64,000 bases of DNA from Zymomonas mobilis (GTDB taxonomy: Bacteria > Pseudomonadota > Alphaproteobacteria > Sphingomonadales > Sphingomonadaceae), in assembly GCF_006715975.1 (NCBI RefSeq), contig NZ_VFOF01000001.1:196001-260000 (forward strand), in the 5' to 3' direction. Below are positions 26,841 through 35,604 of the stretch, in pieces. Numbering within the stretch: position 1 is the stretch's first letter; every line of letters begins with the position of its first letter. A program made the translations under genes and the position numbers. The notes beneath the pieces were generated by a model, which was not told where the DNA came from, did not search any database, and worked only from the letters and a program-made list of their open reading frames with translations.

Positions 26841-27181
26841 ATTTTCAAATAACCTGTTCTCTTTTTATCGAAAAGAGCTGAAATGAAAATCAGAAAATCC
26901 TGAATAAATAGGGCGGTATCCCGCTGTGAAGCTATTCAGAATTTTGGTCTATCGATAGATAATAGAGCGGTTTTGATCTTATATCAAACAAGGCCATGTC
27001 GATATGGTGAATGACAGAGAAAAACGGGATTGGGTAAAGGTATGAGATCGGCCATCTGAATACATCAAAGGCGTATTATTGCTCGACCCAGAAGATGGCT
27101 TTGGGTTTTGTGAGGATGTTTAAATTTTTAGGGAATGAAGCTGCTGTGTGAGTGGTTATTGTCAGCAGCCAAAAGAAAATC
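26841..27181. other. Intergenic region between ybaK and tRNA-Cys
   Basis: 341 bp without a convincing gene. GCTGCTG (27140-27146) and CAGCAGC (27163-27169) form a 7-bp inverted repeat just past the 3' end of the tRNA and could be its terminator, although there is no clear T tract on the minus strand. Confidence 0.45.
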
Positions 27182-27255
27182 TGGAGGCCCGAGCCGGAAT
27201 CGAACCGGCGTGCGAGGATTTGCAGTCCCCTACGTCACCACTCCGCCATCGAGCC
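27182..27255 (-). tRNA. tRNA-Cys (GCA)
   Basis: A cloverleaf folds on the minus strand. The acceptor GGCTCGA (27249-27255) pairs with TCGGGCC (27186-27192) with one U-G pair. The anticodon stem GGGGA/TCCTC encloses loop CTGCAAA with anticodon GCA. The T stem GCCGG/CCGGC has loop TTCGATT. Discriminator U73 is the base expected for tRNA-Cys, and CCA is encoded at 27182-27184. The total is 74 nt. Confidence 0.95.
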
Positions 27256-27433
27256 ACCTCAAGCGCAAATGCTCGGATTTTTGGCTTTCGTCAACCATAA
27301 TTTTCAAAAAAATGTATAATATTTTTTTAAAAATTATATGAAATTTTCAATAAGTATTTGTTTTTAAACGTTTTTGTGATAAAGCTGCATATCTTAATGC
27401 TTTTAGCCATAGCCCATATACTTGTGACGTTTT

Positions 27434-28098
27434 TTAGTTAAATTTTAGGCCAGCTGTCTCAAATGTAAATTGTTGGTTGCCAGATTCATAAAATGGCGCT
27501 TCTATAATCATTTTTTTAGAATTTTTTATTTGTTTCAAAAATGAGTTTGCAGATTCAATAAAAGATACATTACTTTCTCCATCAGCAGAACTTGAGCATG
27601 AAAATTTTTGAATGGGTTTATTGTCAAATTTTACTGAAAAAAATGTTCTTGAGAAGGAATTACAGAGTATTTGTCCGGAATCTACTGAAAATAATATGTT
27701 TAACCCGTCTTGAGGTCTTCTTCTGATCATAATATGAGCATAGGATGTACCATATGGAAATGAAAAATCTACATTATTTATACTAGTGATTGATGCGAAA
27801 TGAGAGATGGTTCCACGCATTTCATCTTTATTTTCACTGTAAACCCATGGTGAAGATTCTATTTTTTATCATTAGAATTTTGTGTAACTTCTACTTTATT
27901 AGAATTTCCTGTGTTTTTTTCTGAAACGCTTTCATCTTTTTTAGATGCTGCTTCTCTGTTGCTTATAAAAGCTCCATACAAAAAGAATATACCGATAGTA
28001 GCTGCTAGGAATTGACCTCTGCTTACGCCTTTAATGTAAGGAAAAAGTATACCTGCAAAACAGAATAAAATAATTATTGTGAAAATAAAATGAGTCAT
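27434..28098 (-). pseudogene. Frameshifted gene for a membrane-anchored small protein
   Basis: Two adjacent ORFs look like one broken gene. The first (28098 to 27859) encodes a signal/membrane N terminus (MTHFIFTIIILF, a second hydrophobic stretch, then a Lys/Ser/Asn-rich linker). The second (27820 to 27434) encodes a globular domain starting near MRGTISHFASI and including VKFDNKPIQKFS and EAPFYESGNQQFTFETAGLKF. One extra A in the A6 run at 27862-27867 would join them through IESSPWVYSENKDE into about 221 residues. The joined form resembles a family seen in phage and plasmid contexts, but I cannot name it. The sequence is AT-rich compared with the flanks. Either decay, slippage or a sequencing error is possible. 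Confidence 0.65.
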
Positions 28099-28304
28099 GA
28101 TGAATCTCAAAAGTTACTCTTTGAGTATCATATAAAAATATTTAAATAAATAAATGGAATTTTCGATATTTTGATTTTTTGTTGGCATTACTTCCGCACA
28201 CTTAATTTTTTAAAGTTAAATGTTATTAACAAAAGGCTTTTGAAAAAGTTTGAATTTCTAATCCCTGCGCATACACAGGATATAAATGCATGGGTTCAGG
28301 CTTT

Positions 28305-28343
28305 AAAAAAATAGCCCATATGCGACATGACATACGGGCTATT
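28305..28343 (-). terminator. Rho-independent terminator after the S1/P1 nuclease
   Basis: On the minus strand AATAGCCC (28336-28343) pairs with GGGCTATT (28310-28317), followed by a T run (A tract 28305-28311 on the plus strand). Confidence 0.8.
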
Positions 28344-28379
28344 CTTTAGAGTTATGAGATAAAATTTTTTGAAACAGGT

Positions 28380-29333
28380 TTATCCGTTATTGTCGGACGC
28401 AGGTGCCTGTTTTTGAAGATTTGTGAAATAGGATAGCGGTATAGACCGCAAGCGATGATTCAGGACATAGGCCAATCGGACACCCGCTTTTTTCAGCTGA
28501 AGCGTTGCCACTTTTTGTGCCGCAGAGTCATAGCCTGAAGAGACCGGAATAGGTGGCCGTGACGCATCGCATCCGGCAGGGGGATGGAAGCTGTAGGCGT
28601 AGCGTTTACCTAGCTGGAAGCTTTCCATTGCCCATTGTTTGCTATTGCCGAGAGCCCAAGATTTTTTATCTGCGGGCGTAATGTCTTTGGCGAGGCTGTC
28701 TGCTAGATGCTGGGGATCTGGGTCAATTTCTTTGACCACATAGGTATCCCAATAGCTGTGAAGATTGAGCGATTTGGTATTGTTGACTGTGATTTTGACA
28801 CAGTTACCACCGCGATCATCATGGTCAGCAGCATGTAAGGGCTGATGCAAGTCACCGACGAAATGGAGCACATATTTCAGCGCCAAGACCCGATCGGCAA
28901 CCGAGGTGTCTTTGCTGGAAAGCTGTCTTTCGAAGCGATCGAGCTGGCTGATTACACAAGGTTGCGCCCCGCCATTGCTGGCTGGGTTAGCTCGGTCAGC
29001 AGCGGCTGAACAAGCGGAGACAACATTGGGATGGTCGATTTCGATATCGATGAAATGCCAAGGTTCAGTTTCACCATGACCCGCCGAACGCCATTTATCC
29101 GCCCATGTGGCACGGGACATTAAATCCGGTTGCGTCAAAGTGTCTTGATCCATGGCGAGCAGGGCATCGACCTTTTTACGGGTGGTTGGGGTCATGTATT
29201 TCCATGCCAAAGCCGCAATGGCTTCATGGCCTTCCATGCCCCAAGCATGTGCCGTTTGTGGCAAAGCCAGCATAGCGGTGATCGCTATGCTGGCTCCCTG
29301 AAACCATTTTCGTGTCTTAAATTGGATTGTCAT
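28380..29333 (-). CDS. Secreted S1/P1-type zinc nuclease
   Basis: A 317-residue exported nuclease. The signal peptide ends at AHA30, leaving Trp31 as mature N terminus, the Zn-binding Trp of S1/P1 nucleases. Other Zn ligands are visible: His36, Asp79 (TWAD), His93 (PWHF), and the block HFVGDLHQPLHA (157-168), followed by DDRGGN and LHSYWD. S1/P1 enzymes cut single-stranded DNA/RNA and release 3'-phosphate, giving 5'-nucleotides. It lies 32 bp after the TonB receptor gene, so they are probably one operon. With the phosphatases nearby, a role in extracellular nucleic-acid scavenging is inferred. Confidence 0.9.
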   Translation of the reverse strand: MTIQFKTRKWFQGASIAITAMLALPQTAHAWGMEGHEAIAALAWKYMTPTTRKKVDALLAMDQDTLTQPDLMSRATWADKWRSAGHGETEPWHFIDIEIDHPNVVSACSAAADRANPASNGGAQPCVISQLDRFERQLSSKDTSVADRVLALKYVLHFVGDLHQPLHAADHDDRGGNCVKITVNNTKSLNLHSYWDTYVVKEIDPDPQHLADSLAKDITPADKKSWALGNSKQWAMESFQLGKRYAYSFHPPAGCDASRPPIPVSSGYDSAAQKVATLQLKKAGVRLAYVLNHRLRSIPLSYFTNLQKQAPASDNNG

Positions 29334-29365
29334 CAGGAATTAATTATCCATATGCTATCAAATTA

Positions 29366-31894
29366 TTAGAACCCGGTGCTGATCGAGAACATTGCCGAGA
29401 ACGGCGATGCGATACCATAAGTAGGTGATGATCCTTTGATGGTCTGACCATCGACCGACTTCACGTAATTCGCATTGGTCGTAATACCAGAAGCGTAGTT
29501 CAGATAATGTTTGTTGGCGATGTTCGAAATATTGAACTTGATGGTCGGGCTTTTCAGACCACCCCAGCTCTTGAAGCGGTAACCACCACCGACATTCATG
29601 CGGACATAAGAGGGAACCTCTTCGTCGTTCATGAAGGTCGAGTATTGCGAACCGACATATTTCAAGCTGAAGTTACCAAAGATATGACCATTATCGTAGT
29701 CTAAACCAAAGCCAACCTGATATCTTGGCGTTTGCGGTGCAAATTTGCCCTTTGTCGGCAGAACAGCAGAAACGCCAGAAGCCGAAGCGAACAGATTACT
29801 TTTGGTGCGGGCATTAATATATTCACCAGAAACATACGGGCGGATATTATAGATAGCGCGCGTTCCGATTTCGAAATCGACACCATTGGTTGTCTGGTTA
29901 CCACCATTGATATTCGTTGAATAATAAGAGGTGGGGTTGTTCGGATCGATAACGGTCTGTGAGAACAGACGGTTATGGAAGTCGTAATGGAAATAGGTAA
30001 GAGACGTATTGATCAGCTTACCCTGATAACGCCAACCGAATTCTTCCGAGATCGTCGTTTCCGGTTTTAATCCCGTGGAGGCTTTATTGCTGTAGCCGCT
30101 GCCTGCATAATAGGCACCCGAGTCATAAAGCGAGGTGTTCATCGGGGCGCGGAAATTGGTCGCAACCGAGAAGAACAACTGATGTTCGCTATTGATTTTG
30201 AAACGGACAGAACCCGTTGGTAATACCGAGCGATAGGTCTGGTTAATTTTCTCACCCGTTGATGTATCGGGAAGATAGTTGCGACCGTCTCTTTTGATGA
30301 TCGAATATTTGACACCGGCGTCGATGGTCAATCGATTGTTCAAAAGCGAGATACTGTCACCGATAAAGGGCGTGTTAACCATCGTGCGGGTCATCGTATC
30401 GCGGTATTCTGCGGTCTTGCCATTGGCTAAGACAACGCTGGCACCGCCACCCCATTTATCCTTGGGAGAGCCATCATCGTTAAGTAAAGTGTAAGGCGCT
30501 GTTTGGCGTTGGGTCGAGTATTCAAACCAGTAACCGACCATCAAGCGGTTAATACCAGAAGTCCAAGTCCACTTCGTTACCGCACCAGGGCGATAGGTTT
30601 TTGTAATGGACGGTTCGTAAAGCAGCGTCTGACCATAATTTTGTCCATTGACGGTTCCGCTCATCGTTTGGGAACCATAGGACATTTTGTTCATGTCCTG
30701 CCAATAGGCACCACCGCCGTTACCGTTACCATACCAGAAGTAAGGCGTTTCGGTCAGCACCATATTATGTCCGAGGTTGATCCGCGTTGGTGCACTGACA
30801 TAAAGATTGGTGAAGGGGTTAGGATGTAATTTATAGTAAGTCGTATTGGCTTTTGTATTGCCGGTATAAACCGAGCTGTAAACCGTATTGGCTGTGCCGG
30901 AAACAGGGCCACCCATGACACCCGTGCCATATTGTTTCCAAGAAGCCATGTTCACGCTGGGCGTGTTATAGTTGTCGAGGTTATTGCCGACGACGACAAG
31001 AGAAGCGCGGTTATCCTTGCCCCATTCCTTGACGACCTTCATTTCGCCGTGAAGTTTCTTTTCCGTACCGGGACCTCGCCATAAATCTTCATGGGTATCC
31101 GAGAAGGAGAAATAGGCGCGCGTGCCAGAGTTACCAATTTCACCGGTATCGAAACGGGCAAAACCACGGAAGGTATTATACGAACCGTAGGTGAAGTTGG
31201 CGCGACCACCCATTTTTTTGGTCGGGTCGATCATATACATGTTGACGACACCACCAGCGGCGCTGATCGTCGGGCTGTCAAGATCGGCTGAACCCTGAGC
31301 CACTTGAATGGTGGACAAGTTTTCAGAGTCAACGATTTCCTGCGGATAAACCGCGTAGCTGCCAATATCGTTGAGCGGGAAACCTTCCAAGGTGTAACCC
31401 ATGGAAGCTTCGTTCATACCACGAACCGACGTATGACCACCCGTCAAACCCATCGGATCGGAGTCCGCCGTATTCACACCCGGCAACAAAGCGATCAACT
31501 GCATCGGGTTAAGACCCGGTGTCTGTTTTTCGATATAGTCACGGGTAATGGTGGATTTGGATTTCGGTGCGTCTTCTTTGATCATCAGACCGCCGCCGAT
31601 GCCACGTCTGGTAACACCATCAGCATAAGAACGACCGACAACCACGATGCTTTTTTCATCCGTTGGCGCCGTCTGGCCAATCATGCTTGGACGGTTTTTA
31701 TCTTCGTCAGGCGTGCTGTCGGAGACAACGTGATGATGACCGGAGGTGCTTTTGTCAGCGGCTGGCTGAGATGACACCGTATTTTGCGCCATAGCGCCCG
31801 AGACACAGAGGGACGAATATAAAATCACCCAATGTAATCTGGACTGCCGAAATGACAAAAAAGGCTTCGTTTTATTCGGCGAAAGATTTTTCAT
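29366..31894 (-). CDS. TonB-dependent outer-membrane receptor
   Basis: A beta-barrel transporter of 842 residues with a signal peptide ending near GAMAQ (about residue 37). The plug domain lies at about 95-220, with TPGLNPMQLIALLPGVNT, GHTSVRGMNEASMGYTLEGF and the DGFPLND-like motif. The rest is repeated beta strands and the protein ends in aromatic Phe (SISTGF), the outer-membrane insertion signal. The substrate is unknown. Co-transcription with an S1/P1 nuclease and a PHO-box-like site 48-65 bp upstream suggest nucleotides or other phosphorus compounds rather than iron. ATG 31894 is preferred because GAGGGGG lies 7-13 nt upstream; the TTG 15 nt earlier adds only MRGDG. Confidence 0.9.
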   Translation of the reverse strand: MKNLSPNKTKPFLSFRQSRLHWVILYSSLCVSGAMAQNTVSSQPAADKSTSGHHHVVSDSTPDEDKNRPSMIGQTAPTDEKSIVVVGRSYADGVTRRGIGGGLMIKEDAPKSKSTITRDYIEKQTPGLNPMQLIALLPGVNTADSDPMGLTGGHTSVRGMNEASMGYTLEGFPLNDIGSYAVYPQEIVDSENLSTIQVAQGSADLDSPTISAAGGVVNMYMIDPTKKMGGRANFTYGSYNTFRGFARFDTGEIGNSGTRAYFSFSDTHEDLWRGPGTEKKLHGEMKVVKEWGKDNRASLVVVGNNLDNYNTPSVNMASWKQYGTGVMGGPVSGTANTVYSSVYTGNTKANTTYYKLHPNPFTNLYVSAPTRINLGHNMVLTETPYFWYGNGNGGGAYWQDMNKMSYGSQTMSGTVNGQNYGQTLLYEPSITKTYRPGAVTKWTWTSGINRLMVGYWFEYSTQRQTAPYTLLNDDGSPKDKWGGGASVVLANGKTAEYRDTMTRTMVNTPFIGDSISLLNNRLTIDAGVKYSIIKRDGRNYLPDTSTGEKINQTYRSVLPTGSVRFKINSEHQLFFSVATNFRAPMNTSLYDSGAYYAGSGYSNKASTGLKPETTISEEFGWRYQGKLINTSLTYFHYDFHNRLFSQTVIDPNNPTSYYSTNINGGNQTTNGVDFEIGTRAIYNIRPYVSGEYINARTKSNLFASASGVSAVLPTKGKFAPQTPRYQVGFGLDYDNGHIFGNFSLKYVGSQYSTFMNDEEVPSYVRMNVGGGYRFKSWGGLKSPTIKFNISNIANKHYLNYASGITTNANYVKSVDGQTIKGSSPTYGIASPFSAMFSISTGF

Positions 31895-32239
31895 CCCGTC
31901 CCCCCTCAAGATATATTCCCCAATCCTGCTAAGATAAAATGATGACTGTATTGTTACAGTGAAAAGTTTGATAATTGCTCGTTAAGAGCGGTCATATAGA
32001 AGAAAAGCTACAATATTATGTCAGTCCATTGGGTGGTCTTTCATATTGAATATAGCTTTTCGATGGAGCGTTGATGGTGGGATATGCTGCTCATATTCTG
32101 CCAAATGACAGGCCATATTCCGGCGGTACTGCCTGAAAAAAGAGCTTTCCCCTTGCTTTCATCTCCATCTTTCAAAATGGAAAATTACAACAACGCTTTT
32201 CCCCCCGTTTAATAAAATATTAGCCGCCTAATATTGGAA
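31895..32239. other. Intergenic region between the TonB receptor and phoC
   Basis: About 345 bp. Besides the PHO-box-like site (31942-31959) it contains at 32219-32249 a GCCGC/GCGGC hairpin with a one-base bulge overlapping the phoC stop, followed on the minus strand by an AT-rich stretch, a weak terminator. Nothing else was recognised. Confidence 0.5.
31942..31959 (-). promoter_or_regulatory. PHO-box-like site upstream of the TonB receptor
   Basis: On the minus strand CTGTAACAATACAGTCAT has the 7-4-7 layout of an 18-bp PhoB site (CTGTCAT-n4-CTGTCAT), with 5 of 7 and 6 of 7 matches in the two halves. It lies 48-65 bp upstream of the start codon. The same arrangement recurs at 34338-34355 upstream of a phosphoesterase gene. 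Confidence 0.6.
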
Positions 32240-33034
32240 TTAGCGGCCTGCCTGTTCGATTTTGCATTGCAGATCATCGGGTGCACCGGCTGATGAGCGG
32301 GCTTTGTCGAGTTCTTTCTTTGCAAGTTCGAGATCATGTCTGAAACGTTCATCGCCATGTAGAGCGGCGACTTCACCAGAGGCCAGAATATAGCCTGCCT
32401 GCACATCGCTGACCCAATGGGCGCCGCAGACGATGCGGCTGCTGCCGTAAATTTGACCCCGTTGCAGAATACTGCCCGCATGGTCTGGCATTAATTCAGC
32501 GAGAATAAGCGCAACCGTCCAGCCCATCGTGGTATGGCCTGAAGGATAGGAGCCTTGTTTGCCCAGTCCTTCACGGTCTTTTTCTGTGCAGATGGGTGAA
32601 TCATTCCCGACGAAAGGCCGTTTCCGGTTCCAGTTATTCTTGGTGACACCGATATCGTCATATTCGGTATGCAAAGCACGCTTTAATACACCAGCCAAAA
32701 GAGGCAGTTTGCCGGGTTCAAGCTTTATACCGGCGGCACAGGCATAGTCATTCAGAATAGCGGCAAGCCGAGTATCGGCATCTTGGGTTGCCAATGCCCA
32801 GCGGGGACCGCCTTTTAATTGGCGGGTCGTTTGAAAAACTTGATCATCATGCGCTTGTTGTAAGCTACCGGCTGCGGGCGGTGGCGGAAGATAAAGGAGT
32901 GGATCGCTGTGGAATTTATACGTTGCTTTTGGTTCGGTATTGCCTGTTTTCGCAAATGAACTTTGGGATAGACCACCTGCCATAACTGCAGAGGTTAGCG
33001 CGATCATACACATGAACCGCGGGACTTTTATCAT
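32240..33034 (-). CDS. phoC: Class A (PAP2-superfamily) non-specific acid phosphatase
   Basis: A secreted acid phosphatase of 264 residues. The signal peptide runs to about SSFA28. The tripartite PAP2 signature is complete: Lys132-X6-Arg139-Pro140 (KNNWNRKRP), PSGH (164-167), and SR (199-200)-X5-His206-X3-Asp210, where His206 is the phospho-accepting nucleophile. I recognise it as the PhoC acid phosphatase reported from Zymomonas mobilis. It releases phosphate from organic esters in the periplasm. AGGAAAG lies about 10-16 nt before ATG 33034. It follows the phosphoesterase gene by 156 bp on the same strand. Confidence 0.93.
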   Translation of the reverse strand: MIKVPRFMCMIALTSAVMAGGLSQSSFAKTGNTEPKATYKFHSDPLLYLPPPPAAGSLQQAHDDQVFQTTRQLKGGPRWALATQDADTRLAAILNDYACAAGIKLEPGKLPLLAGVLKRALHTEYDDIGVTKNNWNRKRPFVGNDSPICTEKDREGLGKQGSYPSGHTTMGWTVALILAELMPDHAGSILQRGQIYGSSRIVCGAHWVSDVQAGYILASGEVAALHGDERFRHDLELAKKELDKARSSAGAPDDLQCKIEQAGR

Positions 33035-33190
33035 GACGTCTATCTTTCCTAAGATTAAATTATGGCAGATGAGTTTTGAAAACAGCGTTTATTACCCTTA
33101 GAAATAAACAATTATCCAGTTCAAGAATTTTATTCTATTTCTAAGGATTTAATTAAAATTATAAAATACCCTGTGGCTATAATAATACAA

Positions 33191-34141
33191 TTACGTGTTG
33201 TGCGGATCTATTGTTTGGAAGCCATAAGTTTCATAATGGGGAATGACCTTACCATTTTTGACTTTGACGACCATGAAGCCTTCCGGTGTGCCATAGCGAG
33301 TACCATGCCACCAGTTACCGCAGACCGAACCACCGGTAATGTAAGGCACGCCATGCCATTCGATCCGTTCAACAACATGGGTATGCCCCTGAAATACGCC
33401 GATGACATTGTAATGGTCGAATAATTCCAGAATATCCGCAGCATTGATGACGGATAAGGAATGATGCTTCATTTTATTGAGGGGGATCGACGCGTAATCA
33501 ATCGCGTTCATGATCGGAATATGGCTGGATACGATAATCGGAGTGCCAGCTGGTTGGGCTGCGAGGTCACGGGATAACCAGTTGAATTGCGCTGGATCAA
33601 TGCGCCCTTCATAAGAACGGTCTTCGGTAATGCCGATTGAATCCAGAATGACAAAATGGACGCCTTTGTGGTCAAAGGAATAATAGATCTGTCCGAAATT
33701 ATCTTCGAAGTATTTTTTACCGTAAAATGGATCGGTGGGCTGCGCACCGCTTTCTTTATAAATGCCAAAGCAGTCATGGTTGCCCATGGTATGATGAACC
33801 GGCATTCTCAGATCATCGGCCGTTTTGTGATAAAGATCAGCCAACATGGATGCGCGACCCGCATTAACACCGAGAGCATCGAAAACATGATCGCCACCGT
33901 GAATGGCGAAATCAGCCGGAAAGCTGCGCGCTTTTATGAACGCTTCATGGCAGCCTTGGGCACCGTTCAATTCGGGTTCGAGATGGGTGTCGGTGATAAA
34001 CAGAAAAGAGAAAGATTCGTGGTCACGTAATGGGGGGCGATTGGGAACACCAGCATGAAGGCGGGTCGTTGTGGTCGCAGCTGCCGCCAAAGTTGCGCCG
34101 GCAGAGAGTGACAGGAAGGAACGGCGGTTAAAATGAAGCAT
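33191..34141 (-). CDS. Tat-exported calcineurin-like metallophosphoesterase
   Basis: A periplasmic two-metal phosphoesterase of 316 residues. A twin-arginine signal (NRRSFLSLSAG, residues 5-15) and Ala-rich hydrophobic region end at LHAG (about 31). Metal-binding motifs are in order: DTH (51-53), GGD (82-84), GNHD (120-123), SSHIP and GHTH. The substrate cannot be told from the motifs; phosphodiester or monoester hydrolysis is likely. ATG 34141 lies 6 bp after the stop of a short ORF on the same strand, whose end (AAGG at the stop) would serve as the ribosome site. A PHO-box-like site lies about 197 bp upstream. Confidence 0.88.
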   Translation of the reverse strand: MLHFNRRSFLSLSAGATLAAAATTTTRLHAGVPNRPPLRDHESFSFLFITDTHLEPELNGAQGCHEAFIKARSFPADFAIHGGDHVFDALGVNAGRASMLADLYHKTADDLRMPVHHTMGNHDCFGIYKESGAQPTDPFYGKKYFEDNFGQIYYSFDHKGVHFVILDSIGITEDRSYEGRIDPAQFNWLSRDLAAQPAGTPIIVSSHIPIMNAIDYASIPLNKMKHHSLSVINAADILELFDHYNVIGVFQGHTHVVERIEWHGVPYITGGSVCGNWWHGTRYGTPEGFMVVKVKNGKVIPHYETYGFQTIDPHNT

Positions 34142-34146
34142 AGAAT

Positions 34147-34281
34147 CTACCTTATTTCCTGATTGACCCGCAAAGATGCCGGTTTTTTATTATCTTGAAT
34201 AATTTGGGAGAAATATTTGCCCGATATGCCGGTTCTGGCGATTAGATCGCCCGTAATGCCGTTGGCACAAAGCTTTTCCAT
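34147..34281 (-). CDS. Short ORF, 44 residues, upstream of the phosphoesterase
   Basis: ATG 34281 to TAG 34147 encodes 44 residues with a helix-turn-helix-like stretch (DLIARTGISGKYFSQ). It lies between the PHO-box-like site and the phosphoesterase start with a 6-bp gap, so translation could be coupled. Its codon choice looks gene-like, but the only ribosome-like sequence (GTAGG) is too close to the ATG. It could be a real small gene, a leader or a remnant. Confidence 0.35.
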   Translation of the reverse strand: MEKLCANGITGDLIARTGISGKYFSQIIQDNKKPASLRVNQEIR

Positions 34282-34337
34282 CCTACTTGTTCAAGCCCCC
34301 CGCTCCAAGAAAGATTTTATGCGATTAGAATAGAAAC

Positions 34338-34355
34338 ATGACCGTATTATTACAG
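34338..34355 (-). promoter_or_regulatory. PHO-box-like site upstream of the phosphoesterase
   Basis: On the minus strand CTGTAATAATACGGTCAT shows the 7-4-7 direct-repeat layout and shares 16 of 18 positions with the site at 31942-31959. Two similar sites before two phosphorus-related transcription units support PhoB control. Confidence 0.6.
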
Positions 34356-34692
34356 CCTGTCGTTTCTTTAATACTAATTTTTGAAAAGAATGTAAGAATT
34401 TTTAGCGGCGATGGCTTGTCAGACGATAACTAATTGTCTTTGTTGTGGATTATGCACCACAAGCAGGTTTTAAGTTAAAGATATTTGACGATTTTAGCGG
34501 CCGTCACAATAGGGGCATTTGTTACAATCAGGGCTGTTTTTTCTAGAGCGGGTTTTTGCGATCTGCGAAAGAGCCTTTATAGAAATGATAGGGCGGAATG
34601 CTTTAAAAAATATAGTTGTGGTGATGTTGTCTTTGCCAATTTAAAATATGGTTGTGTGATTTTCATTTGATTTTGTAAAATATGCGGTGGTC
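34356..34692. other. AT-rich intergenic region before the Sel1 array
   Basis: About 337 bp between divergent transcription units. No gene or clear repeat was seen. Promoters for the first Sel1 gene (plus) and for the phosphoesterase unit (minus) must lie here or next to the PHO-box-like site. Confidence 0.45.
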
Positions 34693-35462
34693 ATGAAAAG
34701 AATAGTTTTCTTGCTTGTTATTGTTTTTTCTTTTGTGTCCATCCGAACTCAAATGCAGATAAAAAAAGTCTAAAAATATTTTGTGAAAAATACGCGATTG
34801 CGCATCCCAATCCATTGTATCGTCATGTAAGAGCCGTACCTTTGATGGCAGTTTTGAAACCGGATGAGGCCGCAAAGAAGGGTGATCCAGCAGCGCAGAT
34901 GGCGTTGGGGAGAGCCTATGCCCGTGGCGACATTGTTCTTAAAAATAATGTGAAAGCTGTCTCTTGGTATCAGAAAGCTGCCGATCAAGGGTATGCCGAT
35001 GGGCAGTTAGCGATGGGCGATGCTTATTATCATGGGCGAGGTGTGCTGCAAGATGATCAGCAATCGACATTTTGGTATCAGAAGGCTGCAGCGCAAAATA
35101 ACGCCGAAGCCGAAACCCGTTTGGGCTTTGCCTATCATCAGGGGCGCGGTGTACCTAAAAATGAGGTGACTTCTTTTTCTTGGTTTCAGAAGGCGGCCAA
35201 TCAAGGCTTTCCCCTTGCTCAAGGGATGGTTGGTATTGCTTATTATTATGGTAGTGGCGTGCCTAAAAATAAGGCACAGGCCATGTTCTGGTATAAAAAG
35301 GCCGCTGATCAGGGCGATATGATGGCCGAATATCTTTTGGGAATGGCTTATTTGAAAGGGGACTTTGTCGCGCAAAATAAGTCATTAGCAGCTTTTTGGT
35401 TAGAAAAGGCGGCTGATCAAGGAGACAGCCATGCACAAAAAGCCCTTCAAATATTAAGGTAA
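34693..35462 (+). pseudogene. Sel1-repeat gene 1, frameshifted after the signal peptide
   Basis: ATG 34693 opens a signal peptide MKRIVFLLVIVFSF nearly identical to that of its neighbours, but this frame stops at 34770. A second frame, open right through, encodes five full Sel1 units of 36 residues (from about DPAAQMALGRAYARG) and a partial sixth ending LQILR at 35462. One extra T in the T6 run at 34724-34729 joins them, giving ...FFFCVHPNSNADKKS. The Sel1 part has no credible start of its own (TTG 34815 is the best). Sel1 units are alpha-alpha solenoid repeats that bind proteins. It is best read as a broken paralogue or a homopolymer sequencing error. Confidence 0.75.
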
Positions 35463-35604
35463 AATTAGCCTAATAAGAGCAAATTCTAAAAAATATTACA
35501 ATAATATTTTTCTAATTTGGAAAATTATAAGTGTATTTTGAATAATATGACGGTTGCTGCTATATAATTGTTATTCCACCTTTTTTCTAAAATATATGGT
35601 TACA

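Noticed and set aside
27182-28110. Integration of foreign DNA at the tRNA-Cys
   Set aside because: The AT-rich genes lie on the 5' side of the tRNA, no integrase is present and no duplicated tRNA end was found.
34485-34670. 61-codon ORF before the Sel1 array
   Set aside because: No ribosome site, no recognisable domain and unconvincing composition; it is AT-rich intergenic DNA.
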